DNA of 64,000 nt, from positions 62,001 through 126,000 of the forward strand of contig CAJQRC010000026.1 of the NCBI GenBank assembly GCA_905480645.1. Direction: 5' to 3'. Made by a program: the position numbers and the translations under genes. Position 1 is the stretch's first letter. Each line of letters begins with the position of its first letter. Source of the stretch: an uncultured Tateyamaria sp. GTDB lineage: Bacteria > Pseudomonadota > Alphaproteobacteria > Rhodobacterales > Rhodobacteraceae. Positions 47,853 through 57,504 of this stretch are shown in pieces. The notes below the pieces were generated by a model that was not told where the DNA came from, did no database searches, and was given only the letters and a program-made list of their open reading frames with translations.

Positions 47853-48719
47853 ATGATGCGAATTGAAATACGTAATCTAAATGGTAATCAATTTGTAATT
47901 CGACACTGGGGAGATGCATCAAAACCTAAGTTATTGATGTTGCATGGTTTTCCAGAGTTTGGTGATGCCTGGGAAGATTTAGCACCATTGGTCGCTCACC
48001 GTTTTCATTGTATCGCTCCGGATCAGCGAGGCTACGGCGGCAGCTTTGCGCCTGCTAATGTTGGGGCTTATACTTTTTCAAATTTAGTTGCTGACATGAC
48101 AGCTTTGATTGGGAACGTTGGACCGATAACCATAATTGGTCACGACTGGGGTGCTGCAGTGGCCTATGGGCTAGCAATGTTCCAACCAAACTTAGTGAAA
48201 CGCTTAATTGTTGTTAATGGTGTGCACCCAGTACCATTCCAGCGCGCTGTGGCAGCAGGCGGATTACAATCCAAGGCGTCACAATACATCAACTATCTAC
48301 GCAGTAAAAAATCTGACAAAGGGTTAGAAAAAGACGACTTCGCTAAATTAATCAAATTGTTTTCAGCCAATATGGACATGAGTTGGTTAGCAGGCAAGCG
48401 CCTAGCCGATTATAAAACTGCATGGCGGACCTCAGGCGTTACAAGTATGGTCAACTGGTATCGCGCTTCTCCTCTGGTTATAGCTAGTCCGGGCATGCCA
48501 GCGCCAATGCCTTGTCTACCAATCAAAAAATTGTTTGTAAAATGCCCACACCTCCTCATTTGGGGAATCAATGACGTTACTTTACTACCTCAGTCCACCG
48601 ATGGTCTGGAAGAATTCGCGCCAAATTTGACTCGATCAAATATTGCTGATGCAGATCACTGGGTTTTGCATCAAAAGCCTCGAGAAGTTGCAGATATCAT
48701 TTTAGACTGGATGTCATAA
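47853..48719 (+). CDS. Alpha/beta hydrolase, epoxide hydrolase-like
   Basis: 288 aa. Oxyanion motif HGFPE, PDQRGYGGS, nucleophile Asp in GHDWGAA, acid in GINDVTL and catalytic His in ADHWVLHQ are the epoxide-hydrolase/dehalogenase set; cap-domain tyrosines could be those in YINYL and NWYRA. An Asp nucleophile separates it from esterases. Substrate unknown. Starts with two consecutive ATG codons. Immediately precedes parE. Confidence 0.88.
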   Translation: MMRIEIRNLNGNQFVIRHWGDASKPKLLMLHGFPEFGDAWEDLAPLVAHRFHCIAPDQRGYGGSFAPANVGAYTFSNLVADMTALIGNVGPITIIGHDWGAAVAYGLAMFQPNLVKRLIVVNGVHPVPFQRAVAAGGLQSKASQYINYLRSKKSDKGLEKDDFAKLIKLFSANMDMSWLAGKRLADYKTAWRTSGVTSMVNWYRASPLVIASPGMPAPMPCLPIKKLFVKCPHLLIWGINDVTLLPQSTDGLEEFAPNLTRSNIADADHWVLHQKPREVADIILDWMS

Positions 48720-48846
48720 GGGTCAATTTTATTATGGATTCTTCAAAATTCTTCGTACCCTAGCGTTGATTCAGTTGTATAGATAATAATCCCACTTCCC
48801 CCCTTCTCATGCCTCTGACATAGTAGTTTAAAAAAGAGCGGTTAAA

Positions 48847-50799
48847 ATGGCAGATCTTCTTAGCAGCGCGCCCAAGGACAACTATGATGCTTCTTCAATT
48901 CAGGTGTTGGAGGATATGGAGCACGTACGACTGCGCCCTGGCATGTATATTGGAGGCAAGGACGATCGCGCCCTACACCACATGGTCGCGGAAATAATCG
49001 ACAACTCTATGGATGAAGCTGTCGCCGGACACGCCACATGGATAGAAATTGAATTGCATGAGAGTGGACGTATAACAGTCCGCGATAATGGTCGCGGCAT
49101 CCCTACTGGGCCACACCCAAAAGATCCAGAAAAGTCAGCGCTTGAAATAATTTTTTGTACTTTAAACGCAGGCGGTAAATTTTCTGGAGATGCTTACGAA
49201 ACTTCGGGTGGATTACATGGCGTGGGCAGTTCTGTTGTGAACGCTCTTTCTGATTACCTTCGTGTCGAGGTGGCGCGTAATCGTGAGTTGTTCGCCATGG
49301 AGTTTTCCCGTGGTGTACCTAAGAAAAAACTTACAATGATTGGTGCAGCACCAAATCGGCGCGGAACTTCGGTCACTTTCCACCCTGACCCTGAAATTTT
49401 TGGTTCACTTACCCTCAAACCTGCGCGACTTTTCACAATGGCGCGCTCCAAAGCTTATCTATTCTCAGGTGTGGAAATTCGTTGGAAAACGGAAATTTCT
49501 GATGGTGAAACGGCAACTTCGGCAAACTTCCATTTTCCAGGCGGCCTTGCGGATTATTTGAAAGAAGTCTTAGGCGAAGTAACTACGTATTCTAACGTGC
49601 CATTTTCTGGTACCGTGTCATTTGAAAAATTTAATGCTCCGGGCAAAGTTGAATGGGCAATTAACTGGACGCCTGCCCGTGATGGTTTCATTCAGTCCTA
49701 CTGTAATACAGTCCCAACGCCGGAAGGAGGCACTCACGAAACTGGTTTTTGGGCTGCTATTCTTAAAGGCATCAAAGCTTACGGAGAGTTGGTTAATAAT
49801 AAAAAAGCCAGTACAATCATTCGCGAAGATCTTACAACAGGCGCGGGGGCGCTGGTATCGTGCTTCATCCGAGAACCTGAATTTGTAGGTCAAACAAAGG
49901 ATAGGCTCGCCACCGTCGAAGCCCAACGAATGGTAGAGAATTCTGTACGTGACCACTTTGACAATTGGTTAGCAGCTGACACTAAATCTGCAGGTGCCAT
50001 ATTGGATTTTCTGGTCTTGCGCGCTGAAGAACGAATGCGGCGTCGACAGGAAAAAGAAACATCGCGGAAAACAGCCACACAGAAATTACGTTTGCCAGGG
50101 AAATTGACTGATTGCTCAAGTAAGTCTCGGGATGGAACCGAGTTGTTCATAGTTGAAGGCGATTCTGCGGGCGGCTCCGCTAAAATGGCCCGTGATCGAA
50201 AAACTCAAGCATTATTACCGCTAAGAGGTAAAATTTTGAACGTTCTAGGTGCAGCTTCTAACAAGCTTGGATCAAATACCGAAATTTCAGACTTAACCCA
50301 AGCTCTCGGCGTCGGCTTGGGGACAAAATTTAATGTTGACGATTTGCGTTATGACAAGGTGATTATTATGACCGACGCCGATGTTGACGGCGCACATATT
50401 GCAGCACTTTTAATGACGTTTTTTTTTACTCAGATGAGACCAATGATAGATTCCGGACACCTTTATCTTGCCTGTCCACCCCTGTTTCGCCTCACCCAAG
50501 GAGCACGGCGTGTGTATTGCATTGACGATACCGAGAGGATAGAAATGCTAGAAAAAGGCCTTGGAGGCAAAGGCAAAATTGAGGTTTCCCGTTTTAAAGG
50601 GCTTGGAGAGATGGATGCAAAAGATCTGAAAGACACCACTATGAATCCCGCTACGCGAAAACTAATTCGTATATCAATTGATGATGACGAACCCGGTGAA
50701 ACTGCTGATCTAGTTGAGCGATTGATGGGCAAAAAACCAGAGATGCGGTTCCAATATATCCAAGAAAATGCGCGTTTTGTGGCTGAACTAGATTTATAA
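48847..50799 (+). CDS. parE: DNA topoisomerase IV subunit B
   Basis: 650 aa. GHKL ATPase with EIIDNSMDEAVAG and GRGIPTG, transducer domain, Toprim with EGDSAGGSAKMARDRKTQAL and TDADVDGAHI, and a short C-terminal tail. The length and lack of the long GyrB insert identify ParE rather than GyrB. Decatenates chromosomes with ParC (not in the window). Confidence 0.96.
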   Translation: MADLLSSAPKDNYDASSIQVLEDMEHVRLRPGMYIGGKDDRALHHMVAEIIDNSMDEAVAGHATWIEIELHESGRITVRDNGRGIPTGPHPKDPEKSALEIIFCTLNAGGKFSGDAYETSGGLHGVGSSVVNALSDYLRVEVARNRELFAMEFSRGVPKKKLTMIGAAPNRRGTSVTFHPDPEIFGSLTLKPARLFTMARSKAYLFSGVEIRWKTEISDGETATSANFHFPGGLADYLKEVLGEVTTYSNVPFSGTVSFEKFNAPGKVEWAINWTPARDGFIQSYCNTVPTPEGGTHETGFWAAILKGIKAYGELVNNKKASTIIREDLTTGAGALVSCFIREPEFVGQTKDRLATVEAQRMVENSVRDHFDNWLAADTKSAGAILDFLVLRAEERMRRRQEKETSRKTATQKLRLPGKLTDCSSKSRDGTELFIVEGDSAGGSAKMARDRKTQALLPLRGKILNVLGAASNKLGSNTEISDLTQALGVGLGTKFNVDDLRYDKVIIMTDADVDGAHIAALLMTFFFTQMRPMIDSGHLYLACPPLFRLTQGARRVYCIDDTERIEMLEKGLGGKGKIEVSRFKGLGEMDAKDLKDTTMNPATRKLIRISIDDDEPGETADLVERLMGKKPEMRFQYIQENARFVAELDL

Positions 50800-50970
50800 A
50801 AACCTACCTTTTCGGTACACAGTCTCAGATTAAAAGAATACAAGCTTAAAGGTACTTCAATTTATTATAACATAGGAAGCTATCGATAGATAAAATTACT
50901 ATTATTACTAGCCCTTTAATTGCTACGGGGGTTATCCTTTTGTTTAGTGAAACTGAGTATGTAGTGGTAT

Positions 50971-50993
50971 TATCACGAAGCTATCTCGTGATA
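50971..50993. repeat. Inverted repeat downstream of parE
   Basis: TATCACGA-AGCTATC-TCGTGATA: perfect 8-base arms and a 7-base loop, in the 285-base gap between parE and the lipoprotein gene. No T-run follows, so it may be an operator or transcript-stabilising hairpin rather than a terminator. Confidence 0.5.
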
Positions 50994-51084
50994 TGAAAAA
51001 CCTCGTTATCTACAGATTTTTTCACAGAATGACACAATTATAAAGCTATTTGATCTCAAATTTTTCACGATATTGCTTCCGTAA

Positions 51085-51771
51085 ATGCGCAAAATACTGC
51101 TTTCCTTCTTGATTTTGACTTCATTAGTGAGCTGTGGTCGTCCATTAACAAAAAACGAAATTTCCTTAGCCAAAAGTATTCATGGTGATACCCTAGACAT
51201 CAAGCGTGTTCGTTTAATCAATGGCGCTCCGACGCAAACTATAACATTTCAACATAAAGCCAGACCCAGAGCCACCTGCCGCGAACTTTTATTGCCTCCA
51301 CCAACCGACGCGATAATTACGACCACGCCGGCAGCGGTGACAATTTTTTCGAGAGTGTTTTTTGATAAACGCTGGTTTCTAGATGACTATGCTGCCAACT
51401 ATCCAAACAAACTTAACCTGTCAGCGGCAATGTTGTTGGCCCATGAGTTAACCCACGTTTGGCAATGGCAGAACCGACAATTAACAAGCTATTCACCCCT
51501 AAAGGCTGCAAGCGAACACCGTATACATGAAGATCCTTATCTGTTCAACATAAGCACCAAAAGGATGTTCAGCGAATTTGGTTACGAGCAGCAAGGATCT
51601 ATTGTTGAGGAATTCGTCTGCTGTCGTACACTTGATCCACAATCCACGCGCACCCGACGTTTGCATGCGCTTATTAGCCAAGCCATGCCAGTAGCGCCTT
51701 TACCTCAATCACCAGAACATGAAGTGTACCTTCCTTGGGATGGCGTTAGAATTGAAGGAATTTGCCAATAA
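51085..51771 (+). CDS. Putative lipoprotein with HELTH metallopeptidase-like motif
   Basis: 228 aa. Lipoprotein signal: hydrophobic start and lipobox LVSC, so it is probably anchored in a membrane facing the periplasm. AHELTHVWQWQNR contains HExxH plus a following Gln/Trp pattern seen in DUF4157-like putative zinc peptidases; a third ligand may be a Glu in GSIVEEF. Several further cysteines. No known family assigned with certainty, and peptidase activity is inference. Confidence 0.75.
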   Translation: MRKILLSFLILTSLVSCGRPLTKNEISLAKSIHGDTLDIKRVRLINGAPTQTITFQHKARPRATCRELLLPPPTDAIITTTPAAVTIFSRVFFDKRWFLDDYAANYPNKLNLSAAMLLAHELTHVWQWQNRQLTSYSPLKAASEHRIHEDPYLFNISTKRMFSEFGYEQQGSIVEEFVCCRTLDPQSTRTRRLHALISQAMPVAPLPQSPEHEVYLPWDGVRIEGICQ

Positions 51772-51800
51772 TTAAAATTATCATTCTCTTAGAGCTAAAA

Positions 51801-52787
51801 TTAAATATCTTGAGCAGCAAGATTAAGTGCTTGAACCCATGCTGTAGGATCAACAGTAACTGGATCAGCTATTTCTCGGTTTTGCCCCGGCAACCGTCCC
51901 CCTTCATCTGCACCCACAAGTGAGCTTAGCATAATCACCCGATTTGAAAAATCATCAGATGCACTGGGATCAATTAGCAAATAATATTGACCTAAGTCAT
52001 GCGGAGGACCTTCCGAAGCTTTAAGCGGCTTTACATCATGAGATAAAACACCACCCGTCATGCCAGCAGCAAGCAGTTCTGCCATAAGGCCAAAACCCCA
52101 ACCCTTATACCCTCCCATTGATACAAGGGTCCCACCAAGTGCTGCTTCAGGGTCTTCAGTTGGCTGACCATGGACGTCCAGTGCCCAACCTTTTGGTATG
52201 CGCTCTCCCGCAGCTTTGGCCATAGTAATCTTACCTAAAGCAACAGTTGTGGTGGATTGGTCAAATTGCATTGCTAGCCCGCCTTCTCCGTCCGGAACGG
52301 AAAAGGCGATTGGGTTAGTCCCAATGACGCGAGCCTTTCCCCCCGGTGGTGCAACGATCGGTGAAGCATTAGTGAACCCAATACCTATTAGACCAGCCTG
52401 CGCAATCTGTTCGGTAAAATATCCCAAGGAAGTGCATGTATGTGCATGACCAATAGCAAGACTAGCCAAGCCATATTCGCGCGCTGCGTCGAGTGCAGGT
52501 GCTAGACCTTGGGCAAAAGCAGGTTGAGAAAAACCCATTTTAGCATCTACATAAATAGCCGCAGGCCGTGGCTTACTAACTACGGGGCGAACATTACCTC
52601 TGACACGTCCACTGCGCAGTTGAAGGCAATAACTTTCTAAATAATAAAGGCCACAAATTCGGTTTCCCGTGGCCTCAGCCCGAGCCACGGCACGGGCGAC
52701 TTCAGCTGCAGAAAATTTCCCAGCGCCATGCCGAAGCAGAGCAGTTTGTACTGTAGATTCAATCTCGCTTTGGGTAACACTTGTCAT
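51801..52787 (-). CDS. Ldh2/malate-sulfolactate dehydrogenase family oxidoreductase
   Basis: 328 aa NAD(P)H-dependent oxidoreductase family that reduces 2-keto or imine acids (L-malate, sulfolactate, piperideine-2-carboxylate). NASPIVAPPGGKARVIGTNP, FDQSTTTVA and GYKGWGFGLMAELLA are family signatures. The usual N-terminal SHG...R segment, which carries the catalytic His, reads ICGLYYLESY here, so His is replaced by Cys and the Arg by Tyr. Activity or substrate may therefore be altered. ATG 52787. Confidence 0.87.
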   Translation of the reverse strand: MTSVTQSEIESTVQTALLRHGAGKFSAAEVARAVARAEATGNRICGLYYLESYCLQLRSGRVRGNVRPVVSKPRPAAIYVDAKMGFSQPAFAQGLAPALDAAREYGLASLAIGHAHTCTSLGYFTEQIAQAGLIGIGFTNASPIVAPPGGKARVIGTNPIAFSVPDGEGGLAMQFDQSTTTVALGKITMAKAAGERIPKGWALDVHGQPTEDPEAALGGTLVSMGGYKGWGFGLMAELLAAGMTGGVLSHDVKPLKASEGPPHDLGQYYLLIDPSASDDFSNRVIMLSSLVGADEGGRLPGQNREIADPVTVDPTAWVQALNLAAQDI

Positions 52788-52832
52788 TTTTACACTCCAC
52801 TCAAAGCTTGCATCACATGATAATTATAGAAC

Positions 52833-52863
52833 AAAAACAGTTTTTTACGTCAAAAAACAGTTT
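52833..52863 (-). promoter_or_regulatory. Direct-repeat candidate operator upstream of Ldh2-family gene
   Basis: Two exact copies of AAAAACAGTTT with a 20-base period (two helical turns), 46-76 bases upstream of the start codon, where a regulator would contact the promoter. No regulator gene is adjacent. Confidence 0.4.
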
Positions 52864-52933
52864 GCCGGTACTGTTATCAAGTAAAGGCATTATAAATATC
52901 TGAAATTTAAATATATCCCAAAACATTAAGAGT

Positions 52934-52957
52934 TGGTATAGAAGGTTTGATACCAAA
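52934..52957. repeat. Inverted repeat TTGGTAT-N10-ATACCAA
   Basis: Perfect 7-base arms with a 10-base spacer, in the gap between the Ldh2-family gene and the DUF5993 gene. Could be an operator of a dimeric regulator. Not followed by a T-run. Confidence 0.4.
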
Positions 52958-53098
52958 ATTCATAACTAATATTAATAGTGTACGAAACATTTAGAAAATT
53001 AAAATTTTAAAAACCAATTAAAACTTGCGATTTTCTTGATAAAGGCTCACGCTAATTATTCAATTAGCTTTTATAAATATTTGGTTGGAGTAGAAAAA

Positions 53099-53254
53099 GT
53101 GGCGGCATTACTTTTTGCGATGTTTTCGGCGGCAATGTTATTTGGGTATCTACGTATGCCAAAATTCGCCTATGCCGCATTCGCTTTGGCAATTGCTGTC
53201 AGCTTATACTGGTTCAAATTCCACGCCACAGCTCAACTTACAATTCAACTGTAA
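53099..53254 (+). CDS. DUF5993 family small membrane protein
   Basis: 51 aa with two hydrophobic helices separated by RMPK and ending in FKFHATAQLTIQL, very like the DUF5993 pattern (a charged turn, then a second helix ending in HAT). GTG 53099 is chosen, with GGAG nine bases upstream; a TTG at 53036 would add an unneeded 21 residues. It lies ten bases before a DsbB-family gene, the usual partner, suggesting a role in that disulfide system. Confidence 0.8.
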   Translation: MAALLFAMFSAAMLFGYLRMPKFAYAAFALAIAVSLYWFKFHATAQLTIQL

Positions 53255-53264
53255 TAGGTACGCA

Positions 53265-53846
53265 ATGTCACTTTCTCTTGAAACGTCTAGAATACTTAAT
53301 GCGTTAGGAATGCTTGCAATCTGCCTAGTGTTAATTGTTGCTTATTTTTATCAATTTTTCCTTTATGAATTGCCATGCCCTTTATGCCTTCTTCAACGTG
53401 TTGGTTTTGTTGCCGTAGGCTTTGGGCTAGGTCTCAACTTACTCTACCATCCACGCCCACGACACTATGCGCTAGTTTTAATAGCAGCTATCTTTGGGGT
53501 TAGTGTTTCGATCCGTCAAATACTTTTGCATATTGTACCCGGAACTGGGCACTACGGGTCATCTATTTTTGGAATGCACTATTATACTTGGGCAGCTGTT
53601 GTATTTTTTCTGATAATCCTTGGCACATCGATAATGCTGTTGTTCGAAAGACAGTATGACCAGACAGTTGAGAGTGCTTCTGAAAAGGTCCTGTTCGGTG
53701 GAAGCTCTTTGGCAAAAGGAGCATTTTTCTTAATGGTCTTTCTGGGATTGGCAAACGCACTGACTACTTTTTTGCAATGTGGACCTGGAATTTGCGAGGA
53801 GTCTCCGGCTACTTATAAATATCTTGATACCCTTGAAAAAGGGTAG
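53265..53846 (+). CDS. Disulfide bond formation protein B family
   Basis: 193 aa, four membrane helices. The periplasmic CxxC (CPLC in ELPCPLCLLQR) and the second Cys pair (QCGPGICEE) fit a DsbB-like quinone reductase that reoxidises a DsbA-type protein. ATG 53265 with AGGT upstream. Co-transcribed with the DUF5993 gene; no dsbA in the window. Confidence 0.92.
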   Translation: MSLSLETSRILNALGMLAICLVLIVAYFYQFFLYELPCPLCLLQRVGFVAVGFGLGLNLLYHPRPRHYALVLIAAIFGVSVSIRQILLHIVPGTGHYGSSIFGMHYYTWAAVVFFLIILGTSIMLLFERQYDQTVESASEKVLFGGSSLAKGAFFLMVFLGLANALTTFLQCGPGICEESPATYKYLDTLEKG

Positions 53847-53964
53847 TCAAAACGCAGCTAGGCTCCACTAATTATACTTGAAAACTAGTAACCTAAACTG
53901 TCGATCTCATTAAAAAACTGTAAGTGAAAATGCTCACAGTAAATAGCTGACTATTATCAGAAAA

Positions 53965-54642
53965 CTACAGCAACTGGCCATTTTTTAAAGTTAAAGTCCG
54001 GTCCATTCGCGCTGCAAGTGAAAGGTTATGTGTTGCAATCAGCGCAGCAAGACCAGTTCCTCGCACTAACTCCAATAAGATATCAAAAACTTGATCGGAC
54101 GTTTCCGGGTCAAGGTTACCAGTTGGTTCATCTGCCAAAAGTAGGCTTGGCCCATTGGCAAGTGCTCTACAGAAGGCGACCCGTTGTTGCTCACCACCAG
54201 AAAGCGCAGCAGGCCTATGATCTGCTCTTCGACCCATTCCAACTCGTACCAATAAATCATGCGCATATTTTTCAGCATTTAACCGTGAGACACCCGCACT
54301 GAGTTGCGGTAATACAATATTTTCAAGAGCCGTGAATTCGGGCAATAAATGATGAAACTGATAGATAAACCCCACATCTGATCTTCGAGCCGCTGTTCGT
54401 CTACTATCAGATTCATCTGTCATGTTTTGTCCTGCTAGAGTCACTACGCCGTCGTTTGCATTATCCAGCAGACCTGCTATATGCAGTAAAGTTGATTTAC
54501 CCGCCCCTGACGGCGCCACAAGTGCAACAATCTCACCTTTATCGACAGACAGATTTACCCCTCGCAGTACATTTACTGCATTAGGCAAACTTTGATTGTA
54601 AACTTTAATTATTTCATGAAGGGTCAGCACAGGTTCACTCAT
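53965..54642 (-). CDS. lolD: Lipoprotein-releasing ABC transporter ATP-binding protein
   Basis: 225 aa ATPase of the LolCDE complex that extracts lipoproteins from the inner membrane. Walker [27 protein letters not shown] (typical LolD/MacB loop), signature LSGGEQQR, Walker [12 protein letters not shown]. Overlaps the permease gene stop by 8 bases. Confidence 0.95.
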   Translation of the reverse strand: MSEPVLTLHEIIKVYNQSLPNAVNVLRGVNLSVDKGEIVALVAPSGAGKSTLLHIAGLLDNANDGVVTLAGQNMTDESDSRRTAARRSDVGFIYQFHHLLPEFTALENIVLPQLSAGVSRLNAEKYAHDLLVRVGMGRRADHRPAALSGGEQQRVAFCRALANGPSLLLADEPTGNLDPETSDQVFDILLELVRGTGLAALIATHNLSLAARMDRTLTLKNGQLL

Positions 54643-55915
54643 ATCGCAATGCCTCTACTGGATTCATGCGAGCCGCTCGTCGGGCTGGGAAAATAGTTAC
54701 AACAAAAGATAAGCCTAAAGATAATATCACAGCACTCAAAATATCTTTCAAGTTTAACTCAGCTGGCAGAGCATATATCCCGCGTATGGCCGGATCCCAA
54801 ACTCCTCCCCCTAGTACATAGTTCACAAAGGAAAACAAAGGATCAATATAGATAGCGAAAAGACATCCAAGAATTACACCCAACACTGTTCCAATCAGAC
54901 CAGTAAAAGCACCACAAATGAAAAAAATGCGTAAAATTGAGCCCTCAGTAAAACCCACAGTTCGTAGAATGCCAATGTCACGGCCTTTATTTTTCACAAG
55001 CATAATCAGCCCTGAGACTATATTCATTGCCGCAATCAAAACTAAGATTGAAAGAATCACAAACATGACATTATCTTCAACTTCTAGTGCTCGTAAAAAC
55101 GCTCCAGAAGCATCACGCCACGTCCAAACTTGTGCTCCAGACCCTGCAATTTCCAAAAGCGCGTGGGTATACTGATCGACCATTTCTGGTGCTTCAACCA
55201 TAACTTCGATTTCATCAACCACATCCTCGCGATTCAGAAATGATTGCGCTTCTTTAAGCGGCATATAAATACGCGTTCGGTCAATATCATAGCGGCCTGC
55301 ACTAAAAATATAAGTGATTTCGTAGGCATTAATACGTGGACTTATACCAAACGCAGTCTTAACGCCATTTGGCGATATAAGCTTAACCCTGTCTCCGATG
55401 GCAGCTCCTAACTCTCGAGCAACACCTGACCCGATCGCAATGCCTTTTACGTAACGGCCAATATTGCCCTGAGAATTTAAAGGGTCAGCAATACGCGGCA
55501 AGGTTGCTAAATTTTCAGCTGTCATCCCATACACTTGCACGCCTGCATTTTGGTTTCGCAAGCTGATCATAACTTGACCTTTAACCAACGGTGCAACGCG
55601 GATAACTCCGCGAACAGAACGCAGTGCATCCGCTATACTATCATATTCGGCTATTGTTCGATCAATCGGACCATTCTCAGTGAAAGACCCAACATTGTAG
55701 ATCGTCACATGCGCATTTGCTCCCAGAATTGTATCAACAAATTCTGCGCGAAAGCCTGATCGTACTGACAGTGTCGCTATCAAAGCAAATACAGCCAAAG
55801 TTATACCGATTAGGCTAATCCATGTCATTGTGCTGACCCCTCCTTCGGCGCGACGCGCACGCAAGTAGCGCCAGGCGATCATAAACTCGAATGGAGCAAA
55901 GGGGGGGGTTACCAC
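54635..55915 (-). CDS. lolC: Lipoprotein-releasing ABC transporter permease
   Basis: 426 aa, four-helix LolC/E-type FtsX permease with a large periplasmic domain between helices 1 and 2. [18 protein letters not shown] at the N-terminus and the C-terminal [17 protein letters not shown] are diagnostic. Start is GTG 55915 with AGGAG upstream; codons 3-6 contain an uninterrupted run of eight C (plus-strand G run 55901-55908). Only one permease gene, as usual for alphaproteobacteria. Downstream of proS. Confidence 0.94.
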   Translation of the reverse strand: MVTPPFAPFEFMIAWRYLRARRAEGGVSTMTWISLIGITLAVFALIATLSVRSGFRAEFVDTILGANAHVTIYNVGSFTENGPIDRTIAEYDSIADALRSVRGVIRVAPLVKGQVMISLRNQNAGVQVYGMTAENLATLPRIADPLNSQGNIGRYVKGIAIGSGVARELGAAIGDRVKLISPNGVKTAFGISPRINAYEITYIFSAGRYDIDRTRIYMPLKEAQSFLNREDVVDEIEVMVEAPEMVDQYTHALLEIAGSGAQVWTWRDASGAFLRALEVEDNVMFVILSILVLIAAMNIVSGLIMLVKNKGRDIGILRTVGFTEGSILRIFFICGAFTGLIGTVLGVILGCLFAIYIDPLFSFVNYVLGGGVWDPAIRGIYALPAELNLKDILSAVILSLGLSFVVTIFPARRAARMNPVEALRYE

Positions 55916-56076
55916 GTTGTAAACTCCTAATCAAAAGAAGGCCCCAGCTTGGGCGTATCCTTAACAAAGATTAATGCCAGGTGCTTTTAACGTTGGATAT
56001 AACTCATCAAGCACAAGCGACGCACTTTCACTATTTCACATACTTTACATCAAAAGGCTGATGGTGCCCAATTACA

Positions 56077-57414
56077 CTACATATTGGCATAAATACTTAT
56101 TACTTTCTGCACCGCTGATTCCGGTGACAGCTCCTCGCTCTCACCAGTCCGGCGCGAGGTCAGCTCCACTATTCCATTTTTTAAGCCTCGCGGCCCAATA
56201 GTAATTCGCCAAGGTATACCAATCAAATCCATGGTAGCAAATTTACCACCAGCACGCTCTTTACGATCATCATACAAAGGCTCGAGGCCAAGCGCAGTCA
56301 TGCTATTGTATATAGCATCACAAGCTGCGTCAGCCTCTTCATCACCCTGCTTAAGATTTATTATACCACAGTGAAATGGCGTCACACCCTCAGGCCAAAT
56401 GATACCTTTGTCATCATGGTTGGCTTCTATAATCGCACCAAGCAAGCGACTGACACCGATACCATGACTGCCCATGTGAACAGGTGACAGCTTACCATCA
56501 GGGCCTTGAACAACAGCATTTAACGCTTCAGAGTATTTAGTTCCAAAATAAAAAATTTGTCCAACTTCAATGCCACGCGCCACTCGCCGACGTTCTTCCG
56601 GCACTGCAGCAAACAAAGCTTCATCATGAGTTTCGTCCGTCCGTGCATACAAGTTTGTAAATTCATCCAGCACACCGGCGCATTGTTCCACATTATCGTA
56701 ATCAATTTCACGATCACCAAAGGTTAATGCAATAACCGAATTATCATAAAATACTTCGCTTTCACCCGTTTCAGCCAATACTAAAAACTCATGTGTATTA
56801 TCGCCCCCCATTGCTCCACTATCTGCTCGCATGGGTATGGCTTTTAAGCCCATTCGCTCATAAGTGCGCAAATAGCTCACAAGATGGCGATTATATGCAT
56901 GGAGCGCATCTGCTTTGTTCAAGTCAAAATTATAACCGTCTTTCATGTAAAATTCACGGCCACGCATTACACCAAAACGTGGGCGTATCTCATCGCGAAA
57001 TTTCCACTGAATTTGATATACAGTAAGCGGTAAATCCTTATAACTTCCAACGTGAGTTCGGAAGATATCAGTGATTAGTTCTTCAGCTGTTGGCGTGAAT
57101 AACATATCACGATCATGACGATCTTTAATACGCAGCATCTCTGCTCCAAAAGCATCATAACGCCCACTTTCGCGCCAAAGATCCGCTGATTGAATTGTAG
57201 GCATCAGCATAGGCATGTGGCCTGCGCGTTGTTGTTCTTCATGAACAATATTTTCAATCTTGCGCAAGACCTTAAACCCAAGCGGAAGCCAAGAATAGAT
57301 TCCAGCACTGGCTTGCTTAATCATACCCGCACGCAACATTAAGCGATGGCTTACAATTTGTGCCTCGCTGGGGTTTTCCTTGAGAACAGGCAGAAAGTAG
57401 CGGCTAAAACGCAT
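56077..57414 (-). CDS. proS: Prolyl-tRNA synthetase, short form
   Basis: 445 aa class II synthetase. [20 protein letters not shown] start, then [54 protein letters not shown] (motif 2) and the anticodon domain. It lacks the inserted cis-editing domain of the E. coli enzyme, as is normal for the short alphaproteobacterial form. AGGAG precedes the ATG. Conserved order proS-lolC-lolD. Confidence 0.97.
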   Translation of the reverse strand: MRFSRYFLPVLKENPSEAQIVSHRLMLRAGMIKQASAGIYSWLPLGFKVLRKIENIVHEEQQRAGHMPMLMPTIQSADLWRESGRYDAFGAEMLRIKDRHDRDMLFTPTAEELITDIFRTHVGSYKDLPLTVYQIQWKFRDEIRPRFGVMRGREFYMKDGYNFDLNKADALHAYNRHLVSYLRTYERMGLKAIPMRADSGAMGGDNTHEFLVLAETGESEVFYDNSVIALTFGDREIDYDNVEQCAGVLDEFTNLYARTDETHDEALFAAVPEERRRVARGIEVGQIFYFGTKYSEALNAVVQGPDGKLSPVHMGSHGIGVSRLLGAIIEANHDDKGIIWPEGVTPFHCGIINLKQGDEEADAACDAIYNSMTALGLEPLYDDRKERAGGKFATMDLIGIPWRITIGPRGLKNGIVELTSRRTGESEELSPESAVQKVISIYANM

Positions 57415-57504
57415 AACGCGGCTCCTAACAGAAATTTTATAACTTGATTAGGGCAATCGCTCCACTGTCGCAATTGGCAAAGGCGCGGTTTGTTAAACAA
57501 GATG

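Larger units (their letters stand above)
52788..53098. other. Divergent intergenic region with two repeat structures
   Basis: AT-rich. Contains an 11-base direct repeat AAAAACAGTTT (52833-52843 and 52853-52863, 20 bases apart) close to the Ldh2-family gene start, and an inverted repeat TTGGTAT-N10-ATACCAA (52934-52957). These are annotated separately. No gene is visible. Confidence 0.5.

Noticed and set aside
53036-53098. N-terminal extension of the DUF5993 gene from TTG 53036
   Set aside because: The family is about 50 residues long, and GTG 53099 has a good ribosome binding site.
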